From Poritiphilus sp965212595 (GTDB lineage Bacteria; Bacteroidota; Bacteroidia; Flavobacteriales; Flavobacteriaceae), in NCBI GenBank assembly GCA_965212595.1, contig CBDBVE010000007.1:310001-374000 (forward strand): DNA of 64,000 nucleotides, given 5' to 3'. The translations under genes were made by a program, and so were the position numbers. Positions 44,192-53,488 of this stretch are shown in pieces. Each line of letters opens with the position of its first letter. Position 1 is the first letter of the stretch. The notes beneath the pieces are model-generated. The model was not told the origin of the DNA. It saw nothing but the letters and a program-made list of their open reading frames with translations, and searched no databases.

Positions 44192-46147
44192 TTATTCCAT
44201 GATGATGAACTCTGATCTCCTGTTCAGTTCGTGTTCTACTTGAGAGCATTTTGCACCATTACCGCAATCGTTTACTAAACGGGATTCTCCAAAGCCTTCT
44301 CCCTCCAATCTTTCGGCTGCTATTCCTTTGGATATCATATAGTTGACAGTAGATTCTGCACGTTTCTTAGACAGCCATAAGTTATAGGCGTCATCGCCCC
44401 GGCTATCTGTATGTGAATTTGCTTTGATCTTAAGGCTGGGATATTTATCCATCGCAGCAATAACTTTTTGAATTTCAACTTCCGCATCCGGCCTTATGTT
44501 GAACTTATCAAAATCAAAATAAATCGTACTCAGCTGCAGTAATTTGGCCAAATCATCGCCGAAACCTGCAGTAACTTTCTCACGTTCCAGGTAAAAATCC
44601 ATTATTCTGGGTTTACCATCGGATACGCCCAGATACTCTTCAGACGGCACATACCCCTGGGTCTGGGCCCTCACAAAATTTCCCTGGTTACAATCGCAGG
44701 TGAGGCTGTAATTGCCATCGTTATCTGTAATGGCCGAAAGCACTTCCTGGTTGTTTTCATTAATAACTTTAACCGTAGCGCCTACCAAAACCTGATTAGA
44801 TATTTTGTCTCTTACCGTTCCGGTTATGGGCTGCGCGCATTCAAATACAAGTGGTCTGGTCTCAACAAAGCTATAAATATCATCTGCTCCCATGCCTCCC
44901 CGCCTGTTTGAGGCAAAATACCCTTTCTTTGTATCTTCAGTGATCACAAAGGTAAAATCATCCATTTTACTATTTGCAGGTTCTCCAACGTTGAGCACTC
45001 GTCTGGAGCGGGCATCGTTAGAAATTTTTGTCCCGAAAATATCTAGGCCACCCAGTCCTGGGTGACCATCAGAAGAAAAATACAGGATGTCTTCTGTGGT
45101 AACAAAAGGAAAGGTCTCTCTAGACTCGGTATTAATAGTAGCACCCAGATTCATAGGCTTTCCAAAGGTGCCATCTGCTTTGATCTCAATTTCAAAAATA
45201 TCCGATTCTCCAAGTGTTCCCGGCATGTCTGAAGCCACGTACAATGTTTTTCCATCAGCACTCAGTGTCGGATGCGCTACAGAATAGGTATCGCTATTAA
45301 AGGGTAGGTCTTCCAGGTTTGTCCATTCTCCATCTACCAAGGTGGCCCTAAAGATCTTAAGTCTTATCACCCCATTTTCATCTTTGATGTACTTGCCGTC
45401 CTTGAAATTGTTTCTGGTGAAGTAAAGGGTATCTCCGCTTGCTGTAACAACTGATGTGGACTCGTGAAGCCTGGAATTCACATTATTCAGCTTTACAACC
45501 AAATCTTGCGAACTGCTATCTACATTTACCTTATAGAGGTCTAAAAAATCTTTTGAATTCCAGGTATGGCGGTACCTCGCCAGGTTTCCTGTATCGCGAT
45601 CCGAGGAAAACAGTAAACCTTCCTTGTAGAAAGAAGGAGCAAACTCTGAGTACTTTGAATTGTACTCAAAGGGCGCTATGTCATAGCGTCCCGAATTCCT
45701 TTTAATTTCTTCCCTATAGTCTTTTACCGTCATAAAACGGCCTGCTCTGCCATCATCAGTGGTCATCGAAGTAAACTTATCCATGGTGGTATCAGCTCCC
45801 TGGTAATCTCCCAGGCTTCTCAAGGTTTGACTATATCTAAAGAAATATTCAGGTCCAATCTCCTTACCATATTCATTAATTAACTTCTTGTATACATCGG
45901 CTGCATTTTCATAATCTGCATTGAAATAGTAAGAGTTACCTAACTTCTGCAGTAAATCAGCCGTAGAATACCCTCTTTCAAGGACACGCTGATAAATATC
46001 TATGGCCGGGCTAAATGAATATTCTTCATAACGTTCATTCCCTCTATTAATCAGGCGCTCATCACCTTTGGTAACCACCAGTTCCTGTGCATAGCCTCCA
46101 TAGAAGAAAGTTGCAAGGGTAAGTATTAGTAGTGTTCTCTTTGTCAT
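44192..46147 (-). CDS. OmpA-family protein with TPR, PD40 propeller and carboxypeptidase-regulatory domain
   Basis: 651 residues. Signal peptide (TLLILTLATFFYGGYAQ). TPR-like helices span ~25-150 (LLQKLGNSYYFNADYENAAD), and WD40-like PD40 strands ~170-420 (LLFSSDRDTGNLARY, HPTLSADGKTLYVASDMPG, DILYFSSDGHPGLGGLDIFG, GYFASNRRGGMGADDIYSF). A carboxypeptidase regulatory-like domain (ITGTVRDKISNQVLVGATVK) follows, then a C-terminal OmpA peptidoglycan-binding domain (IYFDFDKFNIRPDAEVEIQK, NSHTDSRGDDAYNLWLSKKR). This architecture matches PorE-like or SprF-associated proteins that tie type IX components to peptidoglycan. It starts 13 bases after sprF. Confidence 0.93.
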   Translation of the reverse strand: MTKRTLLILTLATFFYGGYAQELVVTKGDERLINRGNERYEEYSFSPAIDIYQRVLERGYSTADLLQKLGNSYYFNADYENAADVYKKLINEYGKEIGPEYFFRYSQTLRSLGDYQGADTTMDKFTSMTTDDGRAGRFMTVKDYREEIKRNSGRYDIAPFEYNSKYSEFAPSFYKEGLLFSSDRDTGNLARYRHTWNSKDFLDLYKVNVDSSSQDLVVKLNNVNSRLHESTSVVTASGDTLYFTRNNFKDGKYIKDENGVIRLKIFRATLVDGEWTNLEDLPFNSDTYSVAHPTLSADGKTLYVASDMPGTLGESDIFEIEIKADGTFGKPMNLGATINTESRETFPFVTTEDILYFSSDGHPGLGGLDIFGTKISNDARSRRVLNVGEPANSKMDDFTFVITEDTKKGYFASNRRGGMGADDIYSFVETRPLVFECAQPITGTVRDKISNQVLVGATVKVINENNQEVLSAITDNDGNYSLTCDCNQGNFVRAQTQGYVPSEEYLGVSDGKPRIMDFYLEREKVTAGFGDDLAKLLQLSTIYFDFDKFNIRPDAEVEIQKVIAAMDKYPSLKIKANSHTDSRGDDAYNLWLSKKRAESTVNYMISKGIAAERLEGEGFGESRLVNDCGNGAKCSQVEHELNRRSEFIIME

Positions 46148-46160
46148 CGTTATACCAAAT

Positions 46161-47114
46161 TTAGAAGAAACGAGGTGAAACCAGGCGTTGGAATGATTTT
46201 ACCAATTCAAATCTCAAGAAAACCTCAAAAGAACCATCGTTGAATTGGGTGCTACCAAGTTCTGTGGTCTCGCGGTCATATGCCAACCCCAACATAAACT
46301 GATCTGATAATTGAAAGCCTGCCAGGGCACTAAAAGCGGCATCCCATCTGTACGCGGCTCCAAAGGAAAATTTCTCATTGAACAGAAAATTTGCCGAAAA
46401 ATCTAGTTGTAACGGGGCTCCGCTAACTACCTTGGTCAGGAAAGCCGGTTTAAACTTCAGATTTCCACTCAGGTCAAAGACATAACCTGTGATCACGTAA
46501 AAATTGATTCTATCTGTAGATAAAAACTGTACATCATTTGCATCTCTCGACGAATTATCAAAATGATCAGTTTCTAAGAGGTTAGGAGCGGATAATCCTG
46601 CGTAGAATCTATCCGTATGATAATATACTCCCAAACCAAAGTTCGGAGAAAATTCGTTTTCAATATTGTCTCCGGTAATGGGCTCATTGTCAAAATTATT
46701 CAGCCCATTAAAATCAAGATTCAACAAATTACCACCGGCCTTTATACCAAAGGAAAGCTTACCATCTAAAGATACGTCAATGGTATAGGAAAGGACCGCA
46801 TCAATATAAGTCTCCTGCACTACCCCATCTCCAATATTATCATTTACAATAGAAATACCATAGCCCAAACGGCTATTTCTTATAGGTGAATGTATGTTTA
46901 AAGTCTGTGTTTCGGGGGCACCATCTAGGCCTATCCATTGTGCCCGGTACAGTGCAGCGATACTTAATTGTCCTCTAGAACCTGCATATGCAGGGTTTAC
47001 ACTCATGGTATTAAACATGTACTGTGTATACTGTGCGTCTTGCTGCGCATATAAACCCTGAATAATTACACCTATAAAAAATAGGGCGAAGAGCGGGCCT
47101 TTTTTATGTATCAT
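46161..47114 (-). CDS. PorP/SprF family outer-membrane protein (first copy)
   Basis: 317 residues with a signal peptide (GPLFALFFIGVIIQGLYA) and the SprF start QQDAQYTQYMFNTMSVNPAY. It shares the AALYRAQWIGLDGAPETQTL segment and C-terminal EVFLRFEL with its paralogue at 20827-21783. A predicted beta-barrel of the outer membrane; known family members are required for surface delivery of type B CTD proteins such as SprB. It lies 15 bases after the type B CTD gene and 13 before the OmpA gene, a typical flavobacterial triplet. Confidence 0.94.
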   Translation of the reverse strand: MIHKKGPLFALFFIGVIIQGLYAQQDAQYTQYMFNTMSVNPAYAGSRGQLSIAALYRAQWIGLDGAPETQTLNIHSPIRNSRLGYGISIVNDNIGDGVVQETYIDAVLSYTIDVSLDGKLSFGIKAGGNLLNLDFNGLNNFDNEPITGDNIENEFSPNFGLGVYYHTDRFYAGLSAPNLLETDHFDNSSRDANDVQFLSTDRINFYVITGYVFDLSGNLKFKPAFLTKVVSGAPLQLDFSANFLFNEKFSFGAAYRWDAAFSALAGFQLSDQFMLGLAYDRETTELGSTQFNDGSFEVFLRFELVKSFQRLVSPRFF

Positions 47115-47129
47115 ATGTATTGCACTGTT

Positions 47130-50100
47130 TTACTTACTGATGTAAATGTAACCACTATCTGTAATATTTTCCTGATCTTTTTGATATTCAAAGATGTAAA
47201 AATACACCCCAGAAGGTAAAAAATCTTCTGTACTAACGGTAGATCGTCCTCTAGACCGCCCATCGAAAACATTATTCTGATTGTTGTAGTCCCTACCCTC
47301 ATATACAGATATACCCCATCTATTGTAGATACGAAGCGTATTGTTTAAGGCATTTTCTACCCCTCTAATGAATAGAAAATCATTTCTTCCGTCACCATTA
47401 GGTGTAACCATCTGGTTTACTTCAATAGCATCAGGTGCCGGGTCATCATCATCTATTGGGTCTAAATAATCTGGAGTACCATCTCCATCAGTATCATCAT
47501 TTGTAGGATCTCCATCTCCATCCGCATCCTCATCAGGAGTATCTATACCATCTCCATCATCATCCAGATCTCTGTAATTCACATCTTCAGTACCATCAGT
47601 ATCGGGAAGATCGTTGGCCGGGTCATCTATTTCATCGTTTACATCAAAGCCATCGTTAACATCACTTCCTTCATAACCGTCATCCAGGCCGTCTCCATCG
47701 GTATCATTTCCTGTAAAGGTCTGGTCTGGCTGTCCGTCAAAGTTAAAGTCGTTTCCTTCATTATTATCAGGTACCAGGTCGTTATCACTATCATCATCTA
47801 AATAATCAGGCTCGTCTTCCCCATCCGTATTCACCGGGGTGAGTCCGCCAAGATAGGCAGAATTTACGCCACTATTAGCAGCATAAGTGGCTTCATCATC
47901 ATCATTTGGAGGTATGTAGCCCGCCGTAGTTTGAGCTTCCACATTGTCAGGAATACCGTCATTGTCTGAATCTATGTCCAGGTGGTTTGGGAAACCATCT
48001 CCATCGCTATCAAGCGGATCTGTTAGGGGATCATTGTCTCCGTCTAAGTTTGGATCTTCAGTGGTATCCAAAATTCCGTCATTGTCGTCATCAAGATCAG
48101 TCACATCGGGTACTCCGTCTCCATCCGTATCGGTACGGTCATCTATAGGATCTAAATAGTCTGGTGTACCATCCTCATCGCTATCATCATTGGTAGGATC
48201 GCCGTCCATATTCACGTCTTCGTCTGGAGTATCAATACCATCACCATCGTCATCAAAATCCCTGTAGTTAACATCTTCGGTACCATCTGTATCGGGCAGA
48301 TCATTCGCAGGATCGTCAATTTCATCATTTACATCGAAACCATCGTTAACATCGCTTCCTTCATAACCATCGTCTAAACCGTCGCCATCAGAATCTATTC
48401 CGGTAAATGTTTGGTCTGGTATTCCATCGAAATTAAAGTCGTTTCCTTCATTGTTATCAGGTACCAAATCATTGTCGCTATCGTCATCCAGATAATCAGG
48501 CTCGTCTTCCCCATCGGTATTTGTAGGAGTCACACCTTCATCGCCTGCGCCTTCGTAGGCGTTATCCAAACCGTCATTGTCGTCGTCCATTCCTGTTGGA
48601 GGGATATATCCATCAGTAGTTTGCCCTTCAATATTATCGGGAATACCATCATCATCGGCATCGATATCCAAATGATCGGGGATACCATCGCCATCAAGGT
48701 CTTGAGGATCTGTCAACGGATCATTGTCTCCATCCAGGTTAGGATCTTCTACTACATCTAAAATTCCGTCGTTATCATCGTCAATATCCACATTATCTGG
48801 TACTCCATCATCATCGGTATCGGGGTCATCGAAGGGATCTAAATAATCTGGAGTGCCATCTCCATCGGTGTCATCGTTCGTTGGGTCTCCATCTCCATCT
48901 GCATCCTCATCCGGGGTGTCAATACCATCACCATCGTCATCAAGATCTCTATAGTTCACATCTTCGGTTCCATCAGTATCGGGAAGATCATTAGCAGGAT
49001 CGTCAATCTCATCATTTACATCAAAGCCATCTCCAACATCGCTTCCTTCATAACCATCATCCAAACCATCTCCGTCAGTATCTTCGCCAGTAGGGGTTTG
49101 ATCAGGAACACCATCAAAGTTGAAATCATTTCCTTCATTATTATCAGGTACGAGATCATTATCGCTATCATCATCCAAATAATCAGGCTCATCCTCCCCA
49201 TCAGTATTTACGGGAGTAACTCCCATATCCCCGTCTCCTTCGTAAGCATCATCCAAGCCATCATCATCTGAGTCCATACCAGAAGGCTCTTGATAATCAG
49301 CCGTGGTCTGCCCTTCAACATTGTCTGGTATACCGTCATTATCTGAGTCTATATCAACACGATCAGGATAACCATCTCCATCAGAATCTACGTCTGTACT
49401 AAAAGTTGTTGTCTGTGGATTTTCAAAGTTTTCTAAACAGGAAAATTGGATACCAGACTGCCTTGGAATGGGTGTGGTAAAATTATTTGTTCGGTCTGTT
49501 CGTATTCCGAAGCGAAAAACAAAGGATGAAATATTGACAAACTCAACTGCCACATTTACCTGTGGGTTTACGTTAGAAATTCCTATATACTCAACTTGCC
49601 CTCCTGTTATCAAAAGGCCGCCTCCGGTATTCTCTACCGTGATGTCTTTAGGGCTTTCTACTGTAAAACTAGCCGGGGTGTCAAACCTGTTAAACTCCTG
49701 ATATTGTGGATTACCGTCAACATCAATAAAATTCGCGATAAGCTCATCCAGGGCAACCGGGTCTTCAGTACCGGTGGCTACCAGGCTTATTCGTAAATCT
49801 ACATAAGGGTTTCGGATGTCATCTGTGGTTGTAAATTCGATTTCAGGCTTAAAAAATTCCGGATCAACAGAATTTTGGTCTATAACATCTATTCTGGCGC
49901 TGACTATAGAAGAGACTGTTACCAGGGCATCTAAATTTGCTGTAACTCCGGGGAATCTATAGACCGCACCTTCTTCGCCTTCAACGCCTGAATCTAGGGT
50001 GGGCGTATTGCTAAAATCGAGATTAGGGATAGTTTCACAATCAAATTCTGTGCTCAAAACACTTGATTCTACACTATCTAATATCCCATCATTGTCTGAA

Positions 50101-50573
50101 TCAATGTCCAGGTAATCGGGTACAGAATCCGAATCTGTATCCACCGGTGTCAGGCCGTTAGAACTTTCATAAGCGTCATCCAATCCGTTGCCGTTGCTGT
50201 CCTCTCCGCTTGGCTCAATAAATTCCATCACGTTCTGAGCTTCGATATTGTCAAATATGCCATCGTTATCAGAATCCAGGTCAAGATAGTCTGGTGCATC
50301 GTCGCCATCGGTATCTGTCGCGTTGGTAGCCGGATCATTATCTCCATCGAGATTTGCATCTTCCAGGCTATCTAAAATTCCGTCGCCATCGTCATCTATA
50401 TCGACTGCATCTGGCACACCATCGCCGTCTGCATCCATAAAAAAGGCTTCGTAAGTATAGGTCTCGCTAAAGTTATCGAAGGAGGTGGTTAGTGTAAAGA
50501 GGAAAAATATCGCCAGAATTGTGGTGCCATAAACCGCTTTTTTCCTTAGGTTGAGGGGGTAGAAGTGTTCCAT
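47130..50573 (-). CDS. Thrombospondin type 3-repeat protein with type B (CHU_C) sorting domain
   Basis: 1147 residues. A hydrophobic N-terminus (AVYGTTILAIFFLFTLTTSF) acts as signal peptide. Most of the chain is Asp-rich calcium-binding TSP3-like repeats (DxDGDGxPDxxDxDDDxDG), arranged as three ~190-residue super-repeats that each contain SDNDLVPDNNEGNDFNFDG and DDGYEGSDV-DGFDVNDEID. A ~230-residue beta domain is inserted at ~170-400 (TIPNLDFSNTPTLDSGVEGE). The last ~95 residues are the type B CTD: MVTPNGDGRNDFLFIRGVEN, IYNRWGISVYEGRDY, LPSGVYFYIFEY, SGYIYISK. It is a predicted T9SS surface protein whose export partner is the SprF encoded 15 bases downstream. Confidence 0.93.
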   Translation of the reverse strand: MEHFYPLNLRKKAVYGTTILAIFFLFTLTTSFDNFSETYTYEAFFMDADGDGVPDAVDIDDDGDGILDSLEDANLDGDNDPATNATDTDGDDAPDYLDLDSDNDGIFDNIEAQNVMEFIEPSGEDSNGNGLDDAYESSNGLTPVDTDSDSVPDYLDIDSDNDGILDSVESSVLSTEFDCETIPNLDFSNTPTLDSGVEGEEGAVYRFPGVTANLDALVTVSSIVSARIDVIDQNSVDPEFFKPEIEFTTTDDIRNPYVDLRISLVATGTEDPVALDELIANFIDVDGNPQYQEFNRFDTPASFTVESPKDITVENTGGGLLITGGQVEYIGISNVNPQVNVAVEFVNISSFVFRFGIRTDRTNNFTTPIPRQSGIQFSCLENFENPQTTTFSTDVDSDGDGYPDRVDIDSDNDGIPDNVEGQTTADYQEPSGMDSDDDGLDDAYEGDGDMGVTPVNTDGEDEPDYLDDDSDNDLVPDNNEGNDFNFDGVPDQTPTGEDTDGDGLDDGYEGSDVGDGFDVNDEIDDPANDLPDTDGTEDVNYRDLDDDGDGIDTPDEDADGDGDPTNDDTDGDGTPDYLDPFDDPDTDDDGVPDNVDIDDDNDGILDVVEDPNLDGDNDPLTDPQDLDGDGIPDHLDIDADDDGIPDNIEGQTTDGYIPPTGMDDDNDGLDNAYEGAGDEGVTPTNTDGEDEPDYLDDDSDNDLVPDNNEGNDFNFDGIPDQTFTGIDSDGDGLDDGYEGSDVNDGFDVNDEIDDPANDLPDTDGTEDVNYRDFDDDGDGIDTPDEDVNMDGDPTNDDSDEDGTPDYLDPIDDRTDTDGDGVPDVTDLDDDNDGILDTTEDPNLDGDNDPLTDPLDSDGDGFPNHLDIDSDNDGIPDNVEAQTTAGYIPPNDDDEATYAANSGVNSAYLGGLTPVNTDGEDEPDYLDDDSDNDLVPDNNEGNDFNFDGQPDQTFTGNDTDGDGLDDGYEGSDVNDGFDVNDEIDDPANDLPDTDGTEDVNYRDLDDDGDGIDTPDEDADGDGDPTNDDTDGDGTPDYLDPIDDDDPAPDAIEVNQMVTPNGDGRNDFLFIRGVENALNNTLRIYNRWGISVYEGRDYNNQNNVFDGRSRGRSTVSTEDFLPSGVYFYIFEYQKDQENITDSGYIYISK

Positions 50574-50959
50574 AAATGATAGTTTTCAATTTAAACGTAT
50601 CACCATGGCCTTGTAGGAAAATTAATCGGTAAGAGATAGGGCTTCTCTAAAATTTAATGCAAGATATGGCTAAAATCCATACCAGCAAATTGTTTTGAAA
50701 GCAGAAATTATCAAAACTCTTTCAATAACAATATTATTCGATAAAAGGCTAATTCAGGGGCATTTTACTACTATTTAATTACGAGAAAAAGGAGAAAAAA
50801 GATTATGCCAAACTCTCTAAGCCGATTAAAGTGGTGCGTTGATCGATTCTATTTCAATTATCCGGAACCGCATAGGTTTTCTTAAAAATGCTATGAATGA
50901 GCGCATTAGATCGAAAAGTAAAATCATGTGATATGCAAGGTAGGCAACTTAATTTCCAC
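50574..50959. other. Divergent gap between the CTD gene and prfC
   Basis: 386 bases, AT-rich. I find no ORF with protein-like composition, no strong hairpin and no copy of the ACAACATTT module. Only the prfC -7 box at its right edge is recognisable. Confidence 0.5.
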
Positions 50960-50967
50960 TATTTTTG
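50960..50967 (+). promoter_or_regulatory. prfC -7 box (TATTTTTG)
   Basis: Exact TAnnTTTG followed by CGC, as is common in Flavobacteriaceae. It overlaps the most upstream in-frame TTG, which argues for a later start codon. Confidence 0.5.
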
Positions 50968-50982
50968 CGCAAATTTTTTGAA

Positions 50983-52572
50983 TTGGATTTTAAGAAAGAA
51001 ATAGCAAAAAGGCGCACATTCGGAATTATCTCTCACCCTGATGCCGGGAAGACCACGCTTACCGAAAAACTACTGCTTTTTGGGGGCGCCATCCAGGAGG
51101 CAGGTGCTGTTAAGAATAACAAAATAAAGAAGTCTGCCACCAGTGATTTTATGGAGATCGAACGACAACGAGGGATCTCGGTGGCGACTTCGGTTCTGGC
51201 ATTTCTTTATAAGGATAAGAAGATCAACATTTTGGATACTCCTGGTCACAAAGACTTCGCTGAAGACACTTTTAGAACACTTACCGCGGTAGATAGCGTT
51301 ATTGTCGTAATTGACGTCGCCAAAGGTGTTGAGGAGCAAACCGAAAAACTTGTCGAAGTATGTCGAATGCGCAATATTCCCATGATTGTGTTTATTAACA
51401 AGCTAGACCGGGAAGGGAAGGACGCATTTGATCTGTTAGATGAAGTAGAGCAAAAGTTAGGACTATCTGTAACCCCTTTGAGTTTCCCAATTGGCATGGG
51501 ATACGATTTTAAGGGTATCTATAATATCTATGAAAAGAACATCAATCTTTTTAGTGGGGATAGCAAGAAAAATATTGAGGACACCATTGCTTTCGACAAG
51601 CTTGACAATCCTGAATTAGAGACGATTATAGGGGTAGAAGCGGCAAAATCTTTAAGAGAAAACCTGGAACTGGTGCAGGGTGTATATCCCGAATTTGAAA
51701 AGAGTAAATACCTGGAAGGTCAATTACAACCGGTGTTTTTTGGTTCGGCCCTGAACAATTTTGGGGTAAGGGAACTATTAGATTGCTTTATCGAAATTGC
51801 CCCCGCGCCACGAGATAAAAAAGCCGAGGAAAGGCTGGTAAAGGCAAATGAAGAAAAACTAAGTGGCTTTGTGTTTAAAATTCATGCAAACATGGACCCC
51901 AAGCACAGGGACCGGCTTGCTTTCGTAAAAATTGTATCAGGCACTTTTGAACGCAACAAGCCCTATTTGCATGTCAGGCAAAACAAAAAGCTCAAATTTT
52001 CCAGTCCGAACGCCTTCTTTGCAGAGAAAAAAGAAATTGTCGATGTTTCCTTTCCCGGTGATATCGTGGGTCTACATGATACGGGAAACTTTAAGATAGG
52101 AGATACCCTTACCGAGGGTGAAAGTCTGCATTATACGGGTATTCCCAGTTTTTCTCCGGAGCATTTCAGATATATCAATAACGCCGATCCGATGAAGGCG
52201 AAACAATTGAACAAGGGTATCGATCAATTGATGGACGAGGGGGTTGCACAGCTGTTTACTTTAGAAATGAACGGACGAAAGGTCATAGGAACCGTTGGGG
52301 CCTTGCAATACGAAGTGATCCAATACCGACTAGAACATGAATACGGTGCCAAATGTTCCTACGAGAACTTTCCGGCGCATAAGGCCTGCTGGGTAGATCC
52401 TGATGACCCGGACAATGAAGAGTTTAGAGAATTTAAAAGGGTTAAGCAAAAATTCCTTGCAACTGACAAACAGGGGCAGTTGGTCTTTTTGGCAGATTCG
52501 CAGTTTTCACTGCAGATGACGCAGCAGAAATATCCTTCGGTAAAGTTGCATTATACCTCTGAGTTCACCTAA
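50983..52572 (+). CDS. prfC: Peptide chain release factor 3
   Basis: About 529 residues. GTPase domain with the P-loop GIISHPDAGKTTLTEKLL, switch regions with RQRGISVATSVL and LDTPGHKDF, and FINKLDREGKD for guanine recognition. Domains II and III follow (FKIHANMDPKHRDRLAFVKI, VIGTVGALQYEVIQYRLEHE). RF3 recycles RF1/RF2 after peptide release, using GTP on the ribosome. A TTG at 50965 opens the frame but lies in the -7 box; the TTG at 50983 just before DFKKEIAKRRTFGI fits both the promoter and the family N-terminus. No ATG is available. Confidence 0.95.
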   Translation: MDFKKEIAKRRTFGIISHPDAGKTTLTEKLLLFGGAIQEAGAVKNNKIKKSATSDFMEIERQRGISVATSVLAFLYKDKKINILDTPGHKDFAEDTFRTLTAVDSVIVVIDVAKGVEEQTEKLVEVCRMRNIPMIVFINKLDREGKDAFDLLDEVEQKLGLSVTPLSFPIGMGYDFKGIYNIYEKNINLFSGDSKKNIEDTIAFDKLDNPELETIIGVEAAKSLRENLELVQGVYPEFEKSKYLEGQLQPVFFGSALNNFGVRELLDCFIEIAPAPRDKKAEERLVKANEEKLSGFVFKIHANMDPKHRDRLAFVKIVSGTFERNKPYLHVRQNKKLKFSSPNAFFAEKKEIVDVSFPGDIVGLHDTGNFKIGDTLTEGESLHYTGIPSFSPEHFRYINNADPMKAKQLNKGIDQLMDEGVAQLFTLEMNGRKVIGTVGALQYEVIQYRLEHEYGAKCSYENFPAHKACWVDPDDPDNEEFREFKRVKQKFLATDKQGQLVFLADSQFSLQMTQQKYPSVKLHYTSEFT

Positions 52573-52615
52573 AAGGTGATCTGATTTACCCTATAAAAGT
52601 CAGTGTCAATTATTT

Positions 52616-52644
52616 GGGGTTCCTAAACCCCGCCCTGAGATAAT
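52616..52644 (+). repeat. Dispersed GGGGT-N-AAACCCC element, copy 1
   Basis: GGGGTTCCTAAACCCC followed by GCCCTGAGATAAT; the flanking Gs and Cs form a short palindrome. Confidence 0.65.
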
Positions 52645-52741
52645 ATAAGCGGGCTTACTGCAATTTATATGCATGGGGTGGATTATTGATTATTGATTAA
52701 GATACTTTTTCCAAAGATCTAAACAAAGGCTACTGTGACCA

Positions 52742-52769
52742 GGGGTGCTAAACCCCTCCCAGAGACAAT
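52742..52769 (+). repeat. Dispersed GGGGT-N-AAACCCC element, copy 2
   Basis: GGGGTGCTAAACCCC followed by TCCCAGAGACAAT, aligning with copy 1 through the GAGAnAAT end. Confidence 0.65.
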
Positions 52770-52933
52770 TTAGCTTTTAGGGCTGTAAATAGTGTGCAGA
52801 AAGCCCGCTTATATTTTCTTTTCTAAAGCATTCAGCCCAGCCCAAAATGATTGTTAATTGTCAATCGTCAAAAGTTTGAGCTTAACGGATTGCTCATTCC
52901 TAAGAAGGTAGTGGAAGCATTCTATTAATGACT

Positions 52934-52960
52934 GGGGTCCAAACCCCACCCCGGGATAAT
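52934..52960 (+). repeat. Dispersed GGGGT-N-AAACCCC element, copy 3
   Basis: GGGGTCCAAACCCC followed by ACCCCGGGATAAT; the core is identical to the minus-strand copy at 18289-18314. Confidence 0.65.
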
Positions 52961-53105
52961 TTAATCATCCATACTGTAATTTGCCTGCAGTTTTGTAGTA
53001 GTTAGGTTTTCGGCTATTTACCTTCTTTAGCGGGCCGTTTTGCAATACAAAAAGGTACAGTTTACAAGAGCCTACCCACTGCTAGCTGCTTACTACTTAC
53101 TGAAA

Positions 53106-53417
53106 CTAAGCCTCTCCTGTAGGCCCAAAATTCAGTGGAATGGGAGGTTGTTCATAGTCTTTTATCGTCCCGTGAGCTTTTTCAAAACGACTAACGTTAT
53201 CGCTCAAGGCCTTTAGAAATTTTTTGGCATGTTGCGGAGTAAGTACTATTCTGCTCTTTACTTTAGCCTTAGGTGCTCCCGGCATCATGCTTATGAAGTC
53301 GACCACAAATTCAGAAACCGAATGATTAATGATCGCTAGATTAGAGTATACCCCTTCTGCCGTCTTTTCGTCTAATTCAATATTGATCTGCTTTTGTTTT
53401 TTATCTGAATCGCTCAT
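53106..53417 (-). CDS. DUF3467 domain-containing protein
   Basis: 103 residues. The family core is complete: INIELDEKTAEGVYSNLAII, NHSVSEFVVDFISMMPG, KVKSRIVLTPQHAKKFLKAL. It ends in a Pro-rich tail (YEQPPIPLNFGPTGEA). DUF3467 proteins are small, soluble and widespread in Bacteroidota; the role is unknown. It lies downstream of rpoC on the same strand but after a strong terminator, so it may be read partly by read-through. Confidence 0.9.
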   Translation of the reverse strand: MSDSDKKQKQINIELDEKTAEGVYSNLAIINHSVSEFVVDFISMMPGAPKAKVKSRIVLTPQHAKKFLKALSDNVSRFEKAHGTIKDYEQPPIPLNFGPTGEA

Positions 53418-53440
53418 GGTCTTTTCCTATTTATGTAACT

Positions 53441-53477
53441 AAAAAAACAAACCCCCGTTGTTTGTAACGGGGGTTTG
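53441..53477 (-). terminator. Terminator of the rpoBC operon
   Basis: Minus strand CAAACCCCCGTT, six-base loop, AACGGGGGTTTG, then a T-rich run. A perfect 12-bp stem 12 bases after the rpoC stop. Confidence 0.88.
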
Positions 53478-53488
53478 AAATATGCTTA

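Larger units (their letters stand above)
52573..53105. other. Repeat-bearing intergenic region after prfC
   Basis: 533 bases with no convincing gene. It holds three copies of the GGGGT-N-AAACCCC element (listed) and a 13-bp inverted pair, ATAAGCGGGCTT near 52646 and AAGCCCGCTTAT near 52802, about 150 bases apart. Nothing else is recognised. Confidence 0.6.
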
